A stretch of 64,000 nt of DNA from Rhizobiales bacterium GAS188 (GTDB lineage Bacteria; Pseudomonadota; Alphaproteobacteria; Rhizobiales; Beijerinckiaceae): the NCBI GenBank assembly GCA_900104855.1, contig FNSS01000001.1:5394001-5458000 (forward strand), in the 5' to 3' direction. How positions within the stretch are numbered: position 1 is the stretch's first letter; every line of letters begins with the position of its first letter. Below are positions 49,062 through 61,206 of this stretch, piece by piece. The notes beneath the pieces were generated by a model. That model was not told the DNA's origin. It saw only the letters and a list, made by a program, of their open reading frames with translations, and did no database searches. The position numbers and the translations under genes were made by a program.

Positions 49062-51482
49062 ATGAAGCTCACCTTGTCCTGGCTGAAGGACCATATCGAG
49101 ACCACGGCCCCGCTCGATGAGATCGTCGAGACGTTGACGCGCATCGGGCTCGAGGTCGAGGCGGTCGAGGACAAGGCGGCGGCGCTCAAGGATTTCACCA
49201 TCGCCCGCGTCATCGAGGCGAAGCCACATCCGAATGCCGACCGTCTGCGCGTCTGCATCGTCGATACGGGCAAGGGCGCGCCGGTGCAGGTCGTCTGCGG
49301 CGCCCCCAATGCGAAGACCGGCATGATGGGCGTATTCTCCCCACCCGGGAGCTATATTCCGGGCAAGAAGATCACCCTCGGCAAGGGCGTCATCCGCGGC
49401 GTCGAATCGAACGGCATGCTGGTATCGGAGGCCGAGCTCGAGATCTCCGACGACCATGACGGCATCATCGAGCTGCCGGCCGACGCGCCGCTCGGCGCCT
49501 CCTACGCCGCCTATGCGGGGCTCGACGACGCAGTGATCGAGATCAACCTGACGCCGAACCGCCCCGACGGCACCTCGATCCACGGCATCGCGCGCGATCT
49601 CGCGGCCGTCGGCATCGGCAGGCTGAAGGACGATCCGATCGCACCGGTGCCGGGCGGCTTTCCCTGCCCGGTGACGGTCAAGCTCGATTTTCTGAAGGAC
49701 GACGCCAGGCTGTGCCCGGCCTTCGCGCTGCGGCTGGTGCGCGGCGTCAAGAACGGCCCGTCGCCCGCCTATATGCAGCGGCGCCTCAAGGCCATCGGGC
49801 TGCGTCCGATCAATGCGCTGGTCGACATCACCAACTACATGACCTTCGATCGCGGCCGGCCGCTGCACGTCTTCGATGCGGCGAAGGTCAAGGGAGCGAT
49901 CACGGTGCGTCACGCCAAAGCCGGCGAGACGCTGACCGCGCTCGACGGCAAGAGCTACACCTTCGACGACACGATGGTGGTGATCGCCGACGGAACGAGC
50001 GTCGAATCGATCGGCGGCGTGATGGGCGGAGAGGCGTCGGGCTGCGATGAGGGCACGACCGATGTGCTGATCGAATCGGCGCTCTGGGACTCGCTGAACA
50101 TCGCATCGACCGGCCGCAAGCTCGGCATCAACACCGATGCGCGCTATCGTTTCGAGCGCGGCGTCGATCCGGAATTCTGCGTGCCGGGGCTCGAGATGGC
50201 GACGCGCCTGGTGCTGGAGATGTGCGGCGGGGAGGCCTCCGCGATCTTGCTCGAAGGCGCCATTCCGGACCATCGCCGCGTCATCGATTTTCCCTTGAGC
50301 GAGACGAAACGGCTCACCGGCCTCGATATCGACGACATCGCGGCCCTCACCACCTTGTCGCGGCTCGGCTTCGCCTTCCACTCCGAGGATCGGCACGCCA
50401 AGGTCACTGCGCCCTCCTGGCGTCCCGATATCGAAGGCAAGGCCGATCTCGTCGAGGAGATCACCCGGATCGCCGGGCTCGACCGTGTGCCATCGACCCC
50501 GTTTGCCCGCGAAGAGGCGACGGTGCTGAAGCCGGTGCTGACCTTGCTGCAGCGGCGTGTCTCGCAGTCGCGCCGGGCGCTCGCCGCGCGCGGCATGGTG
50601 GAAGCCGTCTCCTGGTCCTTCATCGCCAAGGGCGAGGCCGAACATTTCGGCGGCGGCAAACCGGAGCTTGCGCTCGCCAACCCGATCGCTTCCGATTTGT
50701 CCGATATGCGCCCTTCGCTGCTACCGGGCCTGCTCAAGGCGGCGCAGCGCAATGCCGATAGGGGCCGCGGCGACGTCGCCATGTTCGAGGTCGGCCAGGT
50801 CTTCCATTCGGATGCGCCCGAAGGGCAGAGCATGCGGGCCTGCGGCATCAGGCGCGGCCTCGCCGGCAACGCCGGCATCGGGCGTCATTGGTCGGGCAGC
50901 GCCCAGGCCTCGGCTTTCGACGCCAAGGCCGATGCCTTCGCCCTGTTCGAAGTGCTGGGAATCCCGCTCGGCGGCGTGCAGGTGGTGCCGGGCGGCCCCG
51001 CCTGGTTCCATCCGGGCCGCTCGGCCAGGCTGCAATTCGGCCCGAAAGTCCAGATCGGCGCCTTCGGCGAGCTGCATCCGCGGACCCTCGAATTCCTCGA
51101 TGTGAAGGGCCCGGTCATCGGCTTCGAGATCACGCTCGATCTCCTGCCGGCGCCGAAGCAGAAGCCGACGCGCGTGAAGCCGAAGCTCGCGCTTTCGGAC
51201 TTCCAGCCGGTGCGGCGCGATTTCGCCTTCGTGGTCGACAAGGAGGTGGCGGCCGGCGATCTCGTCAGGACGGCGCAGAATGCCGATCGCACCCTCGTCG
51301 CCGATGTCGTCGTCTTCGACCTCTATGAGGGGGCGGGGCTGGATCCCGCCAAGAAGTCGATCGGCGTCGAGGTCACGCTGCAGCCTGTCGAGAAGACGCT
51401 GACCGACGCCGAGATCGAGGCCGTGTCCGGCAAGATCGTCGCCGAGGTCTCGCGCCGCTACGGAGCGACTCTGCGGACTTGA
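49062..51482 (+). CDS. pheT: Phenylalanine--tRNA ligase beta subunit
   Basis: The 806-residue beta subunit pairs with PheS to charge tRNA-Phe. It shows [21 protein letters not shown], the tRNA-binding EMAP/OB domain (about 39-150; [26 protein letters not shown]), the B3/B4 editing domain (about 210-390; [25 protein letters not shown]), B5 and the catalytic-like core ([15 protein letters not shown] at 670), and a C-terminal ferredoxin-fold anticodon domain (about 710-806; [22 protein letters not shown]). Length is normal. It follows gapR; pheS, usually directly upstream, is not in the window. Confidence 0.97.
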   Translation: MKLTLSWLKDHIETTAPLDEIVETLTRIGLEVEAVEDKAAALKDFTIARVIEAKPHPNADRLRVCIVDTGKGAPVQVVCGAPNAKTGMMGVFSPPGSYIPGKKITLGKGVIRGVESNGMLVSEAELEISDDHDGIIELPADAPLGASYAAYAGLDDAVIEINLTPNRPDGTSIHGIARDLAAVGIGRLKDDPIAPVPGGFPCPVTVKLDFLKDDARLCPAFALRLVRGVKNGPSPAYMQRRLKAIGLRPINALVDITNYMTFDRGRPLHVFDAAKVKGAITVRHAKAGETLTALDGKSYTFDDTMVVIADGTSVESIGGVMGGEASGCDEGTTDVLIESALWDSLNIASTGRKLGINTDARYRFERGVDPEFCVPGLEMATRLVLEMCGGEASAILLEGAIPDHRRVIDFPLSETKRLTGLDIDDIAALTTLSRLGFAFHSEDRHAKVTAPSWRPDIEGKADLVEEITRIAGLDRVPSTPFAREEATVLKPVLTLLQRRVSQSRRALAARGMVEAVSWSFIAKGEAEHFGGGKPELALANPIASDLSDMRPSLLPGLLKAAQRNADRGRGDVAMFEVGQVFHSDAPEGQSMRACGIRRGLAGNAGIGRHWSGSAQASAFDAKADAFALFEVLGIPLGGVQVVPGGPAWFHPGRSARLQFGPKVQIGAFGELHPRTLEFLDVKGPVIGFEITLDLLPAPKQKPTRVKPKLALSDFQPVRRDFAFVVDKEVAAGDLVRTAQNADRTLVADVVVFDLYEGAGLDPAKKSIGVEVTLQPVEKTLTDAEIEAVSGKIVAEVSRRYGATLRT

Positions 51483-51495
51483 TATGTGGGCCTGA

Positions 51496-51731
51496 CCTTC
51501 TCCCGCCTGCGGGAGAAGGTGCCGAGGCGAAGCCGAGGCGGATGAGGGGCGGTTGAGCGCTTCGCGGGCGCTCTATTCCCCGCAGATGCCTCGGAAGAAG
51601 TCCTCCGGTTCCGACATCTGCACTCGCAATCCACCCCCACCCGCCTCGACCATAGCTGTGAGCGAACGCTCTCAGCGTGCTGCGAGCTATGGTCTCGGCA
51701 CCCTCTCCCGCGCGAAGAGCGCGGGAGAGGG
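51496..51731. repeat. Two-hairpin intergenic repeat, copy 2
   Basis: The left hairpin 51496-51519 (11-bp perfect arms CCTTCTCCCGC/GCGGGAGAAGG) is followed by GGTGCCGAGGCG and GCGGATGAGGGG. The right side has ACCCGCCTCG, TCGGCACCCTCTCCCGCGC and a second hairpin ending 51731. It lies directly after pheT and may terminate its transcript. The rest of the 444-bp gap to 51926 is otherwise featureless except for the Shine-Dalgarno of the next gene. Confidence 0.85.
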
Positions 51732-51926
51732 AAAACGCGCGGCCATGACGCGCTGGAGCCGATGTCGCGCCGCCAAGACCGCGTACGCAATGTCGCGAGC
51801 CGACTGCCAGACGGCTTGCTTCTTGCATTCCCAGCTGATCATATCGGCCGGTCCGCCATCCGCTGGCGCATATCTCCGATAAAAATACCCAAAGTCTTTT
51901 CGAATGACGGGAAGGGAGATGCCATC

Positions 51927-53507
51927 ATGCGTAGACGGGATTTCTTGAAAGCCGCGGCCATTGTGCCGCTCGCCGCACCTTCGCTGGCGCTGGGCGCCGA
52001 CAAGCGGGTGCTGCGCTACACGCCGCAAGCCGATCTGTCGGTGCTCGATCCGATCTGGACGACGGCGACGGTGACGCGCAACCACGCCTTCCTGGTGTTC
52101 GACACGCTCTACGGCCAGGACAATAGCTACAAGGCCGTGCCGCAGATGGCGGAGGGCGCGACCACCGAGAATGACGGCAAGCTGTGGAAGATCACGCTGC
52201 GCCCCGGCCTCAAATTCCATGACGGCACGGCAGTCCTGGCCAAGGATTGCGTGGCGAGCATCCAGCGCTGGGGCAAACGCGACGCCTATGGCCAGACCCT
52301 GCTGGCGGCGACCGACGAGCTCTCGGCGCCTGACGACAAGACGATCCAGTTCCGGCTGAGGCGGCCTTTCCCGCTGCTGCCGGACGCGCTCGCCAAATGC
52401 ACGGCCTTTCCGCCGGTCATCATGCCCGAGCGCCTCGCCAAGACCGACGCCTTCACCCAAGTGACCGAGATGGTCGGCAGCGGGCCTTACCGGTTCCTGG
52501 CCTCGGAGCGCATGGTGGGTGCGCGCGCGGTCTATGAGCGCTTCCCCGATTACAAGCCGCGCGAGGGCGGCAAGCCGGAATGGACCTCCGGGCCGAAGAT
52601 CGTCAATTTCGATCGGGTCGAGTGGATCACCATTCCCGATACCGCCACCGCCGCCTCCGCTTTGCAGACGGGCGAGATCGACTGGCTGGAGCAGCCGGCG
52701 CCGGATCTTCAGCCCATGCTCGCCAAGGACAAGACGGTCAAGGTCGTCAACAACGATCCGACCGGCGCGGTCGCGATCCTGCGCATGAACCAGCTGCTGC
52801 CGCCCTTCGACAATCCGGCGATCCGGCGCGCCATATTGGGTGCGGTGAGCCAGGAAGATTACATGGTCGCCGTCGCCGGCAATGACGACGCCATGTGGAA
52901 GACCGGGATCGGCGTGTTCCCGCCAGGCTGCCCGCTCGAGAACGATGCCGGCATGGAGGTGCTGAACGGGCCGCGCGACTATGAGAAGGTCAAGCGCGAC
53001 CTGAAGGCCGCCGGCTACAACGGCGAGAAGATCGTGATCTTGGGCGTCACCGATCTCGCCAATCTGAAAGCCGAGGGCGATGTCGGCTCCGACATGCTGC
53101 GGCGCTGCGGCATGAATGTCGATTATCAGACGATGGATTGGGGCACGGTGGTGGCGCGGCGCGCCAAGAAGGAAGCGGCCGAACAGGGCGGCTGGAACAT
53201 CTTCTTCACCGGCTGGAACGGCATCGACATGTTCAACCCGATCGGCCATTTGTCGCTGCGCGGCAACGGGCTCGATGCCTGGTTCGGCTGGCCGACGGCG
53301 CCGAAGATCGAGGAACTGCGCACCGCCTGGATCGAGGCGCCGGACCTCGAGACGCAAAAGAAGCTCGCCCGCGAGATCCAGAAGCAGGTCCTGACCGACG
53401 TGCCCTATATTCCGCTCGGCCAGTATTACCTGCCGGTGGCGTTCAAGACCTATGTGGAGGGCACGCTGACCGGCTTCCCGGTGTTCTGGAACGTCAGGAA
53501 GGTCTAG
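51927..53507 (+). CDS. ABC transporter substrate-binding protein, family 5 (oligopeptide type), first of two
   Basis: The 526-residue periplasmic receptor has a Tat-like signal (MRRRDFLKAAAIVPLAAPSLALG) from ATG 51927 after GGGAG. Family-5 (DppA/OppA) motifs are FDTLYGQDNSYK, WKITLRPGLKFHDGTAVLAKDCVASIQRW (about 80-110) and MVGSGPYRFL. It is a clear paralogue of the binding protein at 55350-56954. It lies upstream of an M81 peptidase and the Dpp-like transporter genes, and likely supplies this transporter with a second ligand range. A two-hairpin repeat follows its stop. Confidence 0.92.
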   Translation: MRRRDFLKAAAIVPLAAPSLALGADKRVLRYTPQADLSVLDPIWTTATVTRNHAFLVFDTLYGQDNSYKAVPQMAEGATTENDGKLWKITLRPGLKFHDGTAVLAKDCVASIQRWGKRDAYGQTLLAATDELSAPDDKTIQFRLRRPFPLLPDALAKCTAFPPVIMPERLAKTDAFTQVTEMVGSGPYRFLASERMVGARAVYERFPDYKPREGGKPEWTSGPKIVNFDRVEWITIPDTATAASALQTGEIDWLEQPAPDLQPMLAKDKTVKVVNNDPTGAVAILRMNQLLPPFDNPAIRRAILGAVSQEDYMVAVAGNDDAMWKTGIGVFPPGCPLENDAGMEVLNGPRDYEKVKRDLKAAGYNGEKIVILGVTDLANLKAEGDVGSDMLRRCGMNVDYQTMDWGTVVARRAKKEAAEQGGWNIFFTGWNGIDMFNPIGHLSLRGNGLDAWFGWPTAPKIEELRTAWIEAPDLETQKKLAREIQKQVLTDVPYIPLGQYYLPVAFKTYVEGTLTGFPVFWNVRKV

Positions 53508-53514
53508 CGCTTTT

Positions 53515-53673
53515 CCTTCTCCCGCCTCTTGGGGCGGGAGAAGGTGCCCGAACGTAGTGAGGGCGGATGAGGGACGCCGGTGAAGCGCCAGAGCTTGACG
53601 CAAAGACCTTGCGCCCCTCATCCGCCTCGACTTCGTCTCGGCACCTTCTCCCGTCTGAAGTGACGGGAGAAGG
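53515..53673. repeat. Two-hairpin intergenic repeat, copy 3
   Basis: Hairpins at 53515-53544 and 53644-53673 (CCTTCTCCCG type) bracket GGCGGATGAGGGACGCC and GCGCCCCTCATCCGCC, which pair with each other. It fills nearly all of the gap between the first binding-protein gene and the M81 gene, ending 19 bp before the latter's start. Confidence 0.9.
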
Positions 53674-53692
53674 AAGAGAGCAAGGAGTTCCG

Positions 53693-55198
53693 ATGCGTCT
53701 GCTGATTGCCCAATTCTCGCATGAGACCAACACCTTCTCGCCGGTGCCGACCTCGATGGCGCGCTTCTGCCGCGAGGGCGAGACGCCGCTTAAGGGCGAA
53801 GAGGCGATCGCTTATTATCGCGGCACCGGCACCTGCATGGGCGGCTTCCTCGAGGTGGCGGAGAGCGTCGGCGCCGAGATCGTGGTGCCGATCGCCGCCA
53901 ATGCGCCCCCGAGCGGGCCGGTCGACCGCGCCACTTACGAGGCCTGCGCCAAGGCGATCACCGACGCCGTCGCCAAAGGCGGCTTCGACGGGCTGATGCT
54001 CGACCTGCACGGCGCCATGGTGGCCGAGCATGTGGAGGATGGCGAGGGCGAGCTGTTGCGCCGCATCCGCGCCATCGACAAGACGGTGCCGATCGCGGTC
54101 GCGCTCGACATGCATGCCAATATCTACGCGGATCTGGTCAGCCTCTCGACCGTGATCAGCGGCTATCACCTTTATCCCCATACCGACATGGCCGAGACGG
54201 CGCGCCGGGCCGGATCGCTGCTGCTGCGCACCATAAGCGGCGAGATCCGCCCGGTCATGGCTTTCGCCAATGTGCCGATGCTCCCCCATGTGATGGCCGA
54301 AGGCACGCATCAATCGCCCAACAAGGATCTGCAGGAGATGGCGGCCGGCTTCGAGGACAGCGGAGCCGCGCTGTCGGCGAGCCTGTTCGTCGGCTTCTCC
54401 CATGCCGATATCCGCGAAGCCGGGTTGAGCGCCGTCGTCGTCACCGACGGCGATCCGGCGGGCGCCCAGCGTCTCCTGGACGAGCTCCTGCGCAAGGCGT
54501 GGTCGGAACGTCAGGCTTTCGTGTTCGCGGTCGAGCCGCTGCAGGCCTCGGTGGGGCGCGCCAAGACGCTGCCGGCCGCGGCCGAGCCGATCTTCCTCCT
54601 CGACCATTACGACAATTGCGCCTCGGGCGGCACGATGGACACGACCGCCGTGCTCGCCGAGATCCTGCGCCAGGAGCTCGAGGACGTCGCCTTCTTCGGC
54701 ATCTACGATCCGCAATCGGTGCGCGAGGCGATCGCCGCGGGAGTCGGAGCGCGGATCAGGCTCGAGATCGGCGGCAAGCTCGACATGCCGGCGCTCGGCC
54801 GCCCGAACCCGCCCCTTTCAGTCGAGGGGGTCGTCAAGACCATATCGATCGGCTCCTTCAAGAGCCTCAGCGCTTCCAATTTCGGCGTGCGCGTGGTGTT
54901 GGGGCCGAGCGTGGTGCTCGATACCGGCAAGGTCGAGATCGTGCTCCTCTCCAAGCATGTCGAGCCGACCTCGATCGACATGCTGGGCGTGCTCGGCATC
55001 GACCCGCGGCGCAAACGCTTCGTCGCCATCAAGAGCCGGGTGCATTGGCGGGCCGATCTCGGCACGCTCGCCGGTGCGATCGTCGAATGTGCCGGGCTCG
55101 GCGTCTGCACCTCGAATTATGACGAGATCAGCTTCAGGAATCTGCGCCGGCCGATCTACCCGCTCGATCCGGACACGCTCTGGCCGCGCAATGCGTAA
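53693..55198 (+). CDS. M81 family metallopeptidase (MlrC-like)
   Basis: The 501-residue protein starts at ATG 53693 after AAGGAG. Motifs of the MlrC/M81 family are AQFSHETNTFSPVPT (about 6-20), MLDLHGAMVAEHVEDGEGELL (about 100-120), ALDMHANI, GYHLYPHTDMAETARRA and HYDNCASGGTMDTTAVL (about 300). Conserved Asp and His residues are candidate zinc ligands. MlrC cleaves linearised microcystin, but the broader family sits next to dipeptide ABC transporters, as here, and probably processes small peptides or amide-type substrates taken up by them. Confidence 0.9.
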   Translation: MRLLIAQFSHETNTFSPVPTSMARFCREGETPLKGEEAIAYYRGTGTCMGGFLEVAESVGAEIVVPIAANAPPSGPVDRATYEACAKAITDAVAKGGFDGLMLDLHGAMVAEHVEDGEGELLRRIRAIDKTVPIAVALDMHANIYADLVSLSTVISGYHLYPHTDMAETARRAGSLLLRTISGEIRPVMAFANVPMLPHVMAEGTHQSPNKDLQEMAAGFEDSGAALSASLFVGFSHADIREAGLSAVVVTDGDPAGAQRLLDELLRKAWSERQAFVFAVEPLQASVGRAKTLPAAAEPIFLLDHYDNCASGGTMDTTAVLAEILRQELEDVAFFGIYDPQSVREAIAAGVGARIRLEIGGKLDMPALGRPNPPLSVEGVVKTISIGSFKSLSASNFGVRVVLGPSVVLDTGKVEIVLLSKHVEPTSIDMLGVLGIDPRRKRFVAIKSRVHWRADLGTLAGAIVECAGLGVCTSNYDEISFRNLRRPIYPLDPDTLWPRNA

Positions 55199-55349
55199 GC
55201 GCGACCGAGCGTTGGCATGGAGCTTGCGAACGTTCTGGCACCACAGGGGCGGTCAAGACCATGCCGAAGCGGCTTGCTAATTGTCGAGATTGAGGATGCT
55301 ATGGCCGCAGCCACCAGCTCGGGCTGCCTGAAAGTGAAGAGGTGAACCG

Positions 55350-56954
55350 ATGGACCGCAGAACGCTCCTCAAAGGTCTTGCTGGCGCAGGCGCGCTCGCG
55401 ACTGTCCCGCGCCTCGCGGCTCCCGCCCTCGCCCAAGGCGCGAATGCGCGGACGCTGCGTTTCGTGCCGCAGGCCAATCTCGCGAATTTCGACCCCATCT
55501 GGGGCACCCAATATGTGGTGCGCAATGCGGCGGTCTACGTCTGGGACACGCTTTACGGCGTCGACGACAAGCTGGTGCCGCAACGCCAGATGGTCGAGTC
55601 CGAAAACCTGTCCGAGGATGGCCTGACCTGGACCTTCAAGCTGCGCTCAGGGCTCAAATTCCATGACGGCGAGCCGGTTCGCGCCAAGGATGTGGTGGCG
55701 AGCCTGACCAGATGGTCGGCACGCGACCCGATGGGCCTGATGCTGAAGGCGATCCAGAACGAATTGACCGCCGTCGACGACAAGACCTTCACCTGGGTGC
55801 TGAAGAAGCCCTATCCGAAGATGCTCTTCGCGCTCGCCAAGAACAATGCGCCCTGCGGCTTCATCATGCCCGAGCGGATCGCCATGACCGATCCGTACAA
55901 GCAGATCACCGAATATGTCGGTTCGGGCCCGATGCGCTTCGCCAAGGACGAATGGGTGCCGGGCGCCAAGGCGGTGTTCACGAAATTCGCCGATTATGTG
56001 CCACGCGACGAGCCCGGCTCCTGGCTCGCGGGCGGCAAGAGGATGTTGCTCGACCGTATCGAATGGATCATCATGCCCGATGCGGCGACGGCCTCGGCGG
56101 CGCTGCAGAATGGCGAGGTCGATTGGTGGGAGGCGCCGATCCCCGATCTCGTGCCGCTTTTGAAGAAGAACAAGAACGTCAACGTCGATATCGCCGATCC
56201 GCTCGGCAATATCGGCTCGTTCCGCATGAACACACTCTATCCGCCCTTCAATAGCGTGAAGGTGAGGCGGGCGATCCTCATGGCGATGAACCAGGAGGAT
56301 TATATGCGCGCCATCGTCGGTTCCGACGACAATCTGTGGAAACCCATCCCCGGATATTTCACGCCCGGCACGCCGCTCTACAACGAGGAGGGCGGCGAGA
56401 TCCTCAAGGGAAAGCGCGACATCGAGGGCGCCAAGCGCCTTTTGGCCGAGGGCGGCTATAAGGGCGAGCCGGTGACCTGCATCGTGGCGCAGGACCAGCC
56501 GATCACCAAGGCTCAAGGCGACGTCACGGCCGACCTCTTGAAGCAGCTCGGGATGAATGTCGATTTCGTGGCGACCGATTGGGGCACGACCGGCACCCGC
56601 CGGGCCCAGAAGACGCCCCCCGGCCAAGGCGGCTGGTCGATGTTCCACACCTGGCACGCGGGCGCAGATTGCATCAATCCGGCCCCCTACACGGCCATTC
56701 GCGCCAAAGGCGACGATGCCTGGTTCGGCTGGCCCAACAGCCCGGAAGTCGAGGCCGACATTACGGCCTGGTTCGACGCCAAGACGCTCGACGCCGAGAA
56801 AGCGGCGATGCGCAAGCTGAACAAGGACGCGCTCGACTATGCGGTCTATGCACCAACCGGCTTCTTCCTCTCCTACCAGGCTTGGCGCAAGAACATCGAG
56901 GGGGTAGTCAAGGGCCCGTTGCCCTTCGCCTGGGGAGTGAGCAAGACAGCCTGA
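55350..56954 (+). CDS. ABC transporter substrate-binding protein, family 5, second of two
   Basis: The 534-residue periplasmic receptor begins MDRRTLLKGLAGAGALATV, a Tat-type signal, with FVPQANLANFDPIWGTQYVVRNAAVYVWDTLYG, then WTFKLRSGLKFHDGEPVRAKDVVASLTRW and GSGPMRFAKDEW. It is paralogous to the protein at 51927-53507, with similar length and shared WDTLYG, FHDG and PERIA(M)TD blocks. It is followed by the permease gene after 52 bp, so it is the main receptor of the operon's transporter. Ligand unknown, likely a short peptide or related compound. Confidence 0.93.
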   Translation: MDRRTLLKGLAGAGALATVPRLAAPALAQGANARTLRFVPQANLANFDPIWGTQYVVRNAAVYVWDTLYGVDDKLVPQRQMVESENLSEDGLTWTFKLRSGLKFHDGEPVRAKDVVASLTRWSARDPMGLMLKAIQNELTAVDDKTFTWVLKKPYPKMLFALAKNNAPCGFIMPERIAMTDPYKQITEYVGSGPMRFAKDEWVPGAKAVFTKFADYVPRDEPGSWLAGGKRMLLDRIEWIIMPDAATASAALQNGEVDWWEAPIPDLVPLLKKNKNVNVDIADPLGNIGSFRMNTLYPPFNSVKVRRAILMAMNQEDYMRAIVGSDDNLWKPIPGYFTPGTPLYNEEGGEILKGKRDIEGAKRLLAEGGYKGEPVTCIVAQDQPITKAQGDVTADLLKQLGMNVDFVATDWGTTGTRRAQKTPPGQGGWSMFHTWHAGADCINPAPYTAIRAKGDDAWFGWPNSPEVEADITAWFDAKTLDAEKAAMRKLNKDALDYAVYAPTGFFLSYQAWRKNIEGVVKGPLPFAWGVSKTA

Positions 56955-57006
56955 GCGTGACAGCCCGGGCAAGAACTGCCTGAGCAAGAACGGACTGAGG
57001 AGACAC

Positions 57007-57948
57007 ATGGGAGGTTATGTCGGCAGACGGATCCTATCGACCATCCCGGTCATGGCCGTGGTGGCGCTGTTCGTGTTCAGCCTGCTCTATATCGCGCCGG
57101 GCGATCCGGCCGCCATCATCGCCGGCGACCAGGCGACGCCGGCCGATATCGAGCGCATCCGCGCCGGGCTCGGCCTCGACCGGCCCTTCCTCATCCAGTT
57201 CGGCGATTGGCTCTGGCGCATCCTGCATGGCGATCTCGGCACCTCGATCTTCACCAATCTGCCGGTCACCGCCCTGATCGCGCAACGCATCGAGCCGACC
57301 GTGTCGCTGATGCTCGTGACCATGGTGCTGGCGATCGGCATCGCGGTGCCGATGGGCGTCCTCTCGGCCTGGAAAGCGGGCAGCTGGATCGACCGCCTGA
57401 TCATGGTCTTGGCCGTGTTCGGCTTCTCGGTTCCGGTCTTCGTGATCGCTTATCTTCTGGCCTATGTCTTCGCGCTCCAGCTCGATTGGCTGCCGGTGCA
57501 GGGCTACACTCCGATCGCGCAGGGCTTCTGGCCCTGGCTGCGGAACCTGATCCTGCCCTCGGTCGCGCTCGGCGCGGTCTATATCGCGCTGATCGCCAGG
57601 ATGACGCGCGCCACCATGCTCGAAGTGCTGCAGCAGGATTACATCAAGACGGCGCGCGCCAAGGGCATCAGCCAGAACGGCATCCTGTTTGTGCACGCCC
57701 TGAAGAACGCCGCGGTGCCGATCGTCACGGTGATCGGGCTCGGCATCGCGGTGCTGATCGGCGGCGCCGTGGTCACCGAGAGCGTCTTCGTCATCCCGGG
57801 CCTCGGCCGGCTCACGGTCGATTCGATCCTGCGCCGCGACTACCCGGTGATCCAGGGCGTCGTCCTGCTCTTCTCGTTTGCCTATGTGATCGTCAATCTG
57901 GGCATCGACCTCCTCTACACACTTCTCGATCCAAGGATCCGCTATTGA
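57007..57948 (+). CDS. ABC transporter permease, DppB type
   Basis: The 313-residue inner-membrane permease has six hydrophobic segments: an N-terminal one (about 9-31), then segments near 98-120, 133-160, 175-200, 240-262 and 283-303. The EAA loop is GISQNGILFVHALKNAAVPIVT (about 220-241). PGDPA and the LGLDRPF block are typical of DppB/GsiC. ATG 57007 follows GAGGAG. Its TGA overlaps the TTG start of the next permease gene. Confidence 0.93.
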   Translation: MGGYVGRRILSTIPVMAVVALFVFSLLYIAPGDPAAIIAGDQATPADIERIRAGLGLDRPFLIQFGDWLWRILHGDLGTSIFTNLPVTALIAQRIEPTVSLMLVTMVLAIGIAVPMGVLSAWKAGSWIDRLIMVLAVFGFSVPVFVIAYLLAYVFALQLDWLPVQGYTPIAQGFWPWLRNLILPSVALGAVYIALIARMTRATMLEVLQQDYIKTARAKGISQNGILFVHALKNAAVPIVTVIGLGIAVLIGGAVVTESVFVIPGLGRLTVDSILRRDYPVIQGVVLLFSFAYVIVNLGIDLLYTLLDPRIRY

Positions 57949-58874
57949 GCGCCATATCGGACATTTCGGCCGTCAACCTGCCGCCGGAGGCCGCGGCCGC
58001 CGCGCCTGAGCTCGGGGATCTGTTCCCGCCCGTGAAGCGGCGCGGCGCCGTATGGGGCTTCTGCGTGCGCCACCCGACCATCGCGATCGGCGGCGGGCTG
58101 TTGGTTTTCATGCTGCTGATCGCCATCTTGGCGCCCTATCTCGGCACGGTCGACCCGACGGCGCTCGCGCCCTCGAAGCGCACGCGCGAGCCTTCGGCTG
58201 TCTACTGGTTCGGCTCGGACATGCTGGGGCGCGACATCTATTCGCGCGTGCTGTTCGGCACCAGGGTCTCGCTCATCGTCGGCTTCTCGGTCGCGATCCT
58301 CGCCTCGGTCATCGGCCTGGCGATCGGCCTGGTCTCGGGCTACGTGCGCTGGGCCGACAGCATCATCATGCGTGTCATGGACGGGCTGATGTCGATCCCG
58401 CCCATCCTCCTCGCCATCGCCCTCATGGCGTTGACGCGCGGCAGCGTCGGCAACGTCATCACGGCGATCACCATCGCACAGATCCCGAGCGTCTCGCGGC
58501 TGGTGCGCGGCGTCGTCCTGTCCTTGCGCGAGCAGCCCTTTATCGATGGCGCGGTTGCGGCCGGCACGCGCGTGCCGATGATCATCATCAAGCATATCCT
58601 GCCGAACACGCTCGCCCCGCTCAGCGTGCAGGCGACCTATATCTGCGCCAGCGCCATGATCACCGAGGCGATCCTGTCCTTCCTCGGCGTCGGCACGCCG
58701 CCCATCATCCCCTCCTGGGGAAACATCATGGCCGAGGGCAGGGCGCTCTGGCAGGTCAAGTTCTACATCGTGCTGTTCCCGGCGATCTTCCTGTCGCTGA
58801 CGGTGCTCGCCATCAATATCCTGGGCGACGGGCTGCGCGATGCACTCGATCCGCGCATGGCCAAGAAGATCTAA
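57945..58874 (+). CDS. ABC transporter permease, DppC type
   Basis: The 309-residue permease probably starts at TTG 57945, overlapping the dppB stop as TTGA; no ATG or GTG lies near. A soluble N-terminus of about 40 residues is followed by TM1 (TIAIGGGLLVFMLLIAILAPYLG), the DppC motif FGSDMLGRDIYSRVLFGTRVSL (about 90-111), and the EAA loop AVAAGTRVPMIIIKHILPNTLAPL (about 195-218). It pairs with DppB in the membrane. The reading frame continues in from a long shadow upstream, so a start further in is possible but less likely. Confidence 0.9.
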   Translation: MSAISDISAVNLPPEAAAAAPELGDLFPPVKRRGAVWGFCVRHPTIAIGGGLLVFMLLIAILAPYLGTVDPTALAPSKRTREPSAVYWFGSDMLGRDIYSRVLFGTRVSLIVGFSVAILASVIGLAIGLVSGYVRWADSIIMRVMDGLMSIPPILLAIALMALTRGSVGNVITAITIAQIPSVSRLVRGVVLSLREQPFIDGAVAAGTRVPMIIIKHILPNTLAPLSVQATYICASAMITEAILSFLGVGTPPIIPSWGNIMAEGRALWQVKFYIVLFPAIFLSLTVLAINILGDGLRDALDPRMAKKI

Positions 58875-58889
58875 AGAGTAAAACACAGC

Positions 58890-60895
<2,006 letters not shown>

Positions 60896-60919
60896 GGCGA
60901 AAAGCGCCGGCGTGGCCTT

Positions 60920-61144
60920 CCCTCTCCCGCGCCCTTCGCGCGGGAGAGGGTGGCGAGACGCAGTCGAGCCGGGTGAGGGTGGATCGCAGATGCGCCGATC
61001 AGGAGGGATCTCGGGGTTCGAGGACGACAACCGAGCCGGCTGAGGGTAGGTCGAGCACTTCACCGGCGTCCCTCATCCGCCCTCACTGCGCAGAGTCTTT
61101 CTGTTCAAGTCTTGCACCTTCTCCCGCGAAGGCGCGGGAGAAGG
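60920..61144. repeat. Two-hairpin intergenic repeat, copy 4
   Basis: Left hairpin 60920-60950 (CCCTCTCCCGCGC / GCGCGGGAGAGGG), right hairpin 61117-61144 (CCTTCTCCCGCG / CGCGGGAGAAGG). The inner part is less symmetric: GGGTGAGGG on the left, CCCTCATCCGCCCTCAC on the right. It accounts for most of the 311-bp gap between dppF and kbl and probably ends the transporter transcript. Confidence 0.85.
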
Positions 61145-61206
61145 AAGAGAGCTTGCGCAAATCGTCCCGACGAGGCCCTATCTATGCGCACATAAGGGAG
61201 CCTGCC

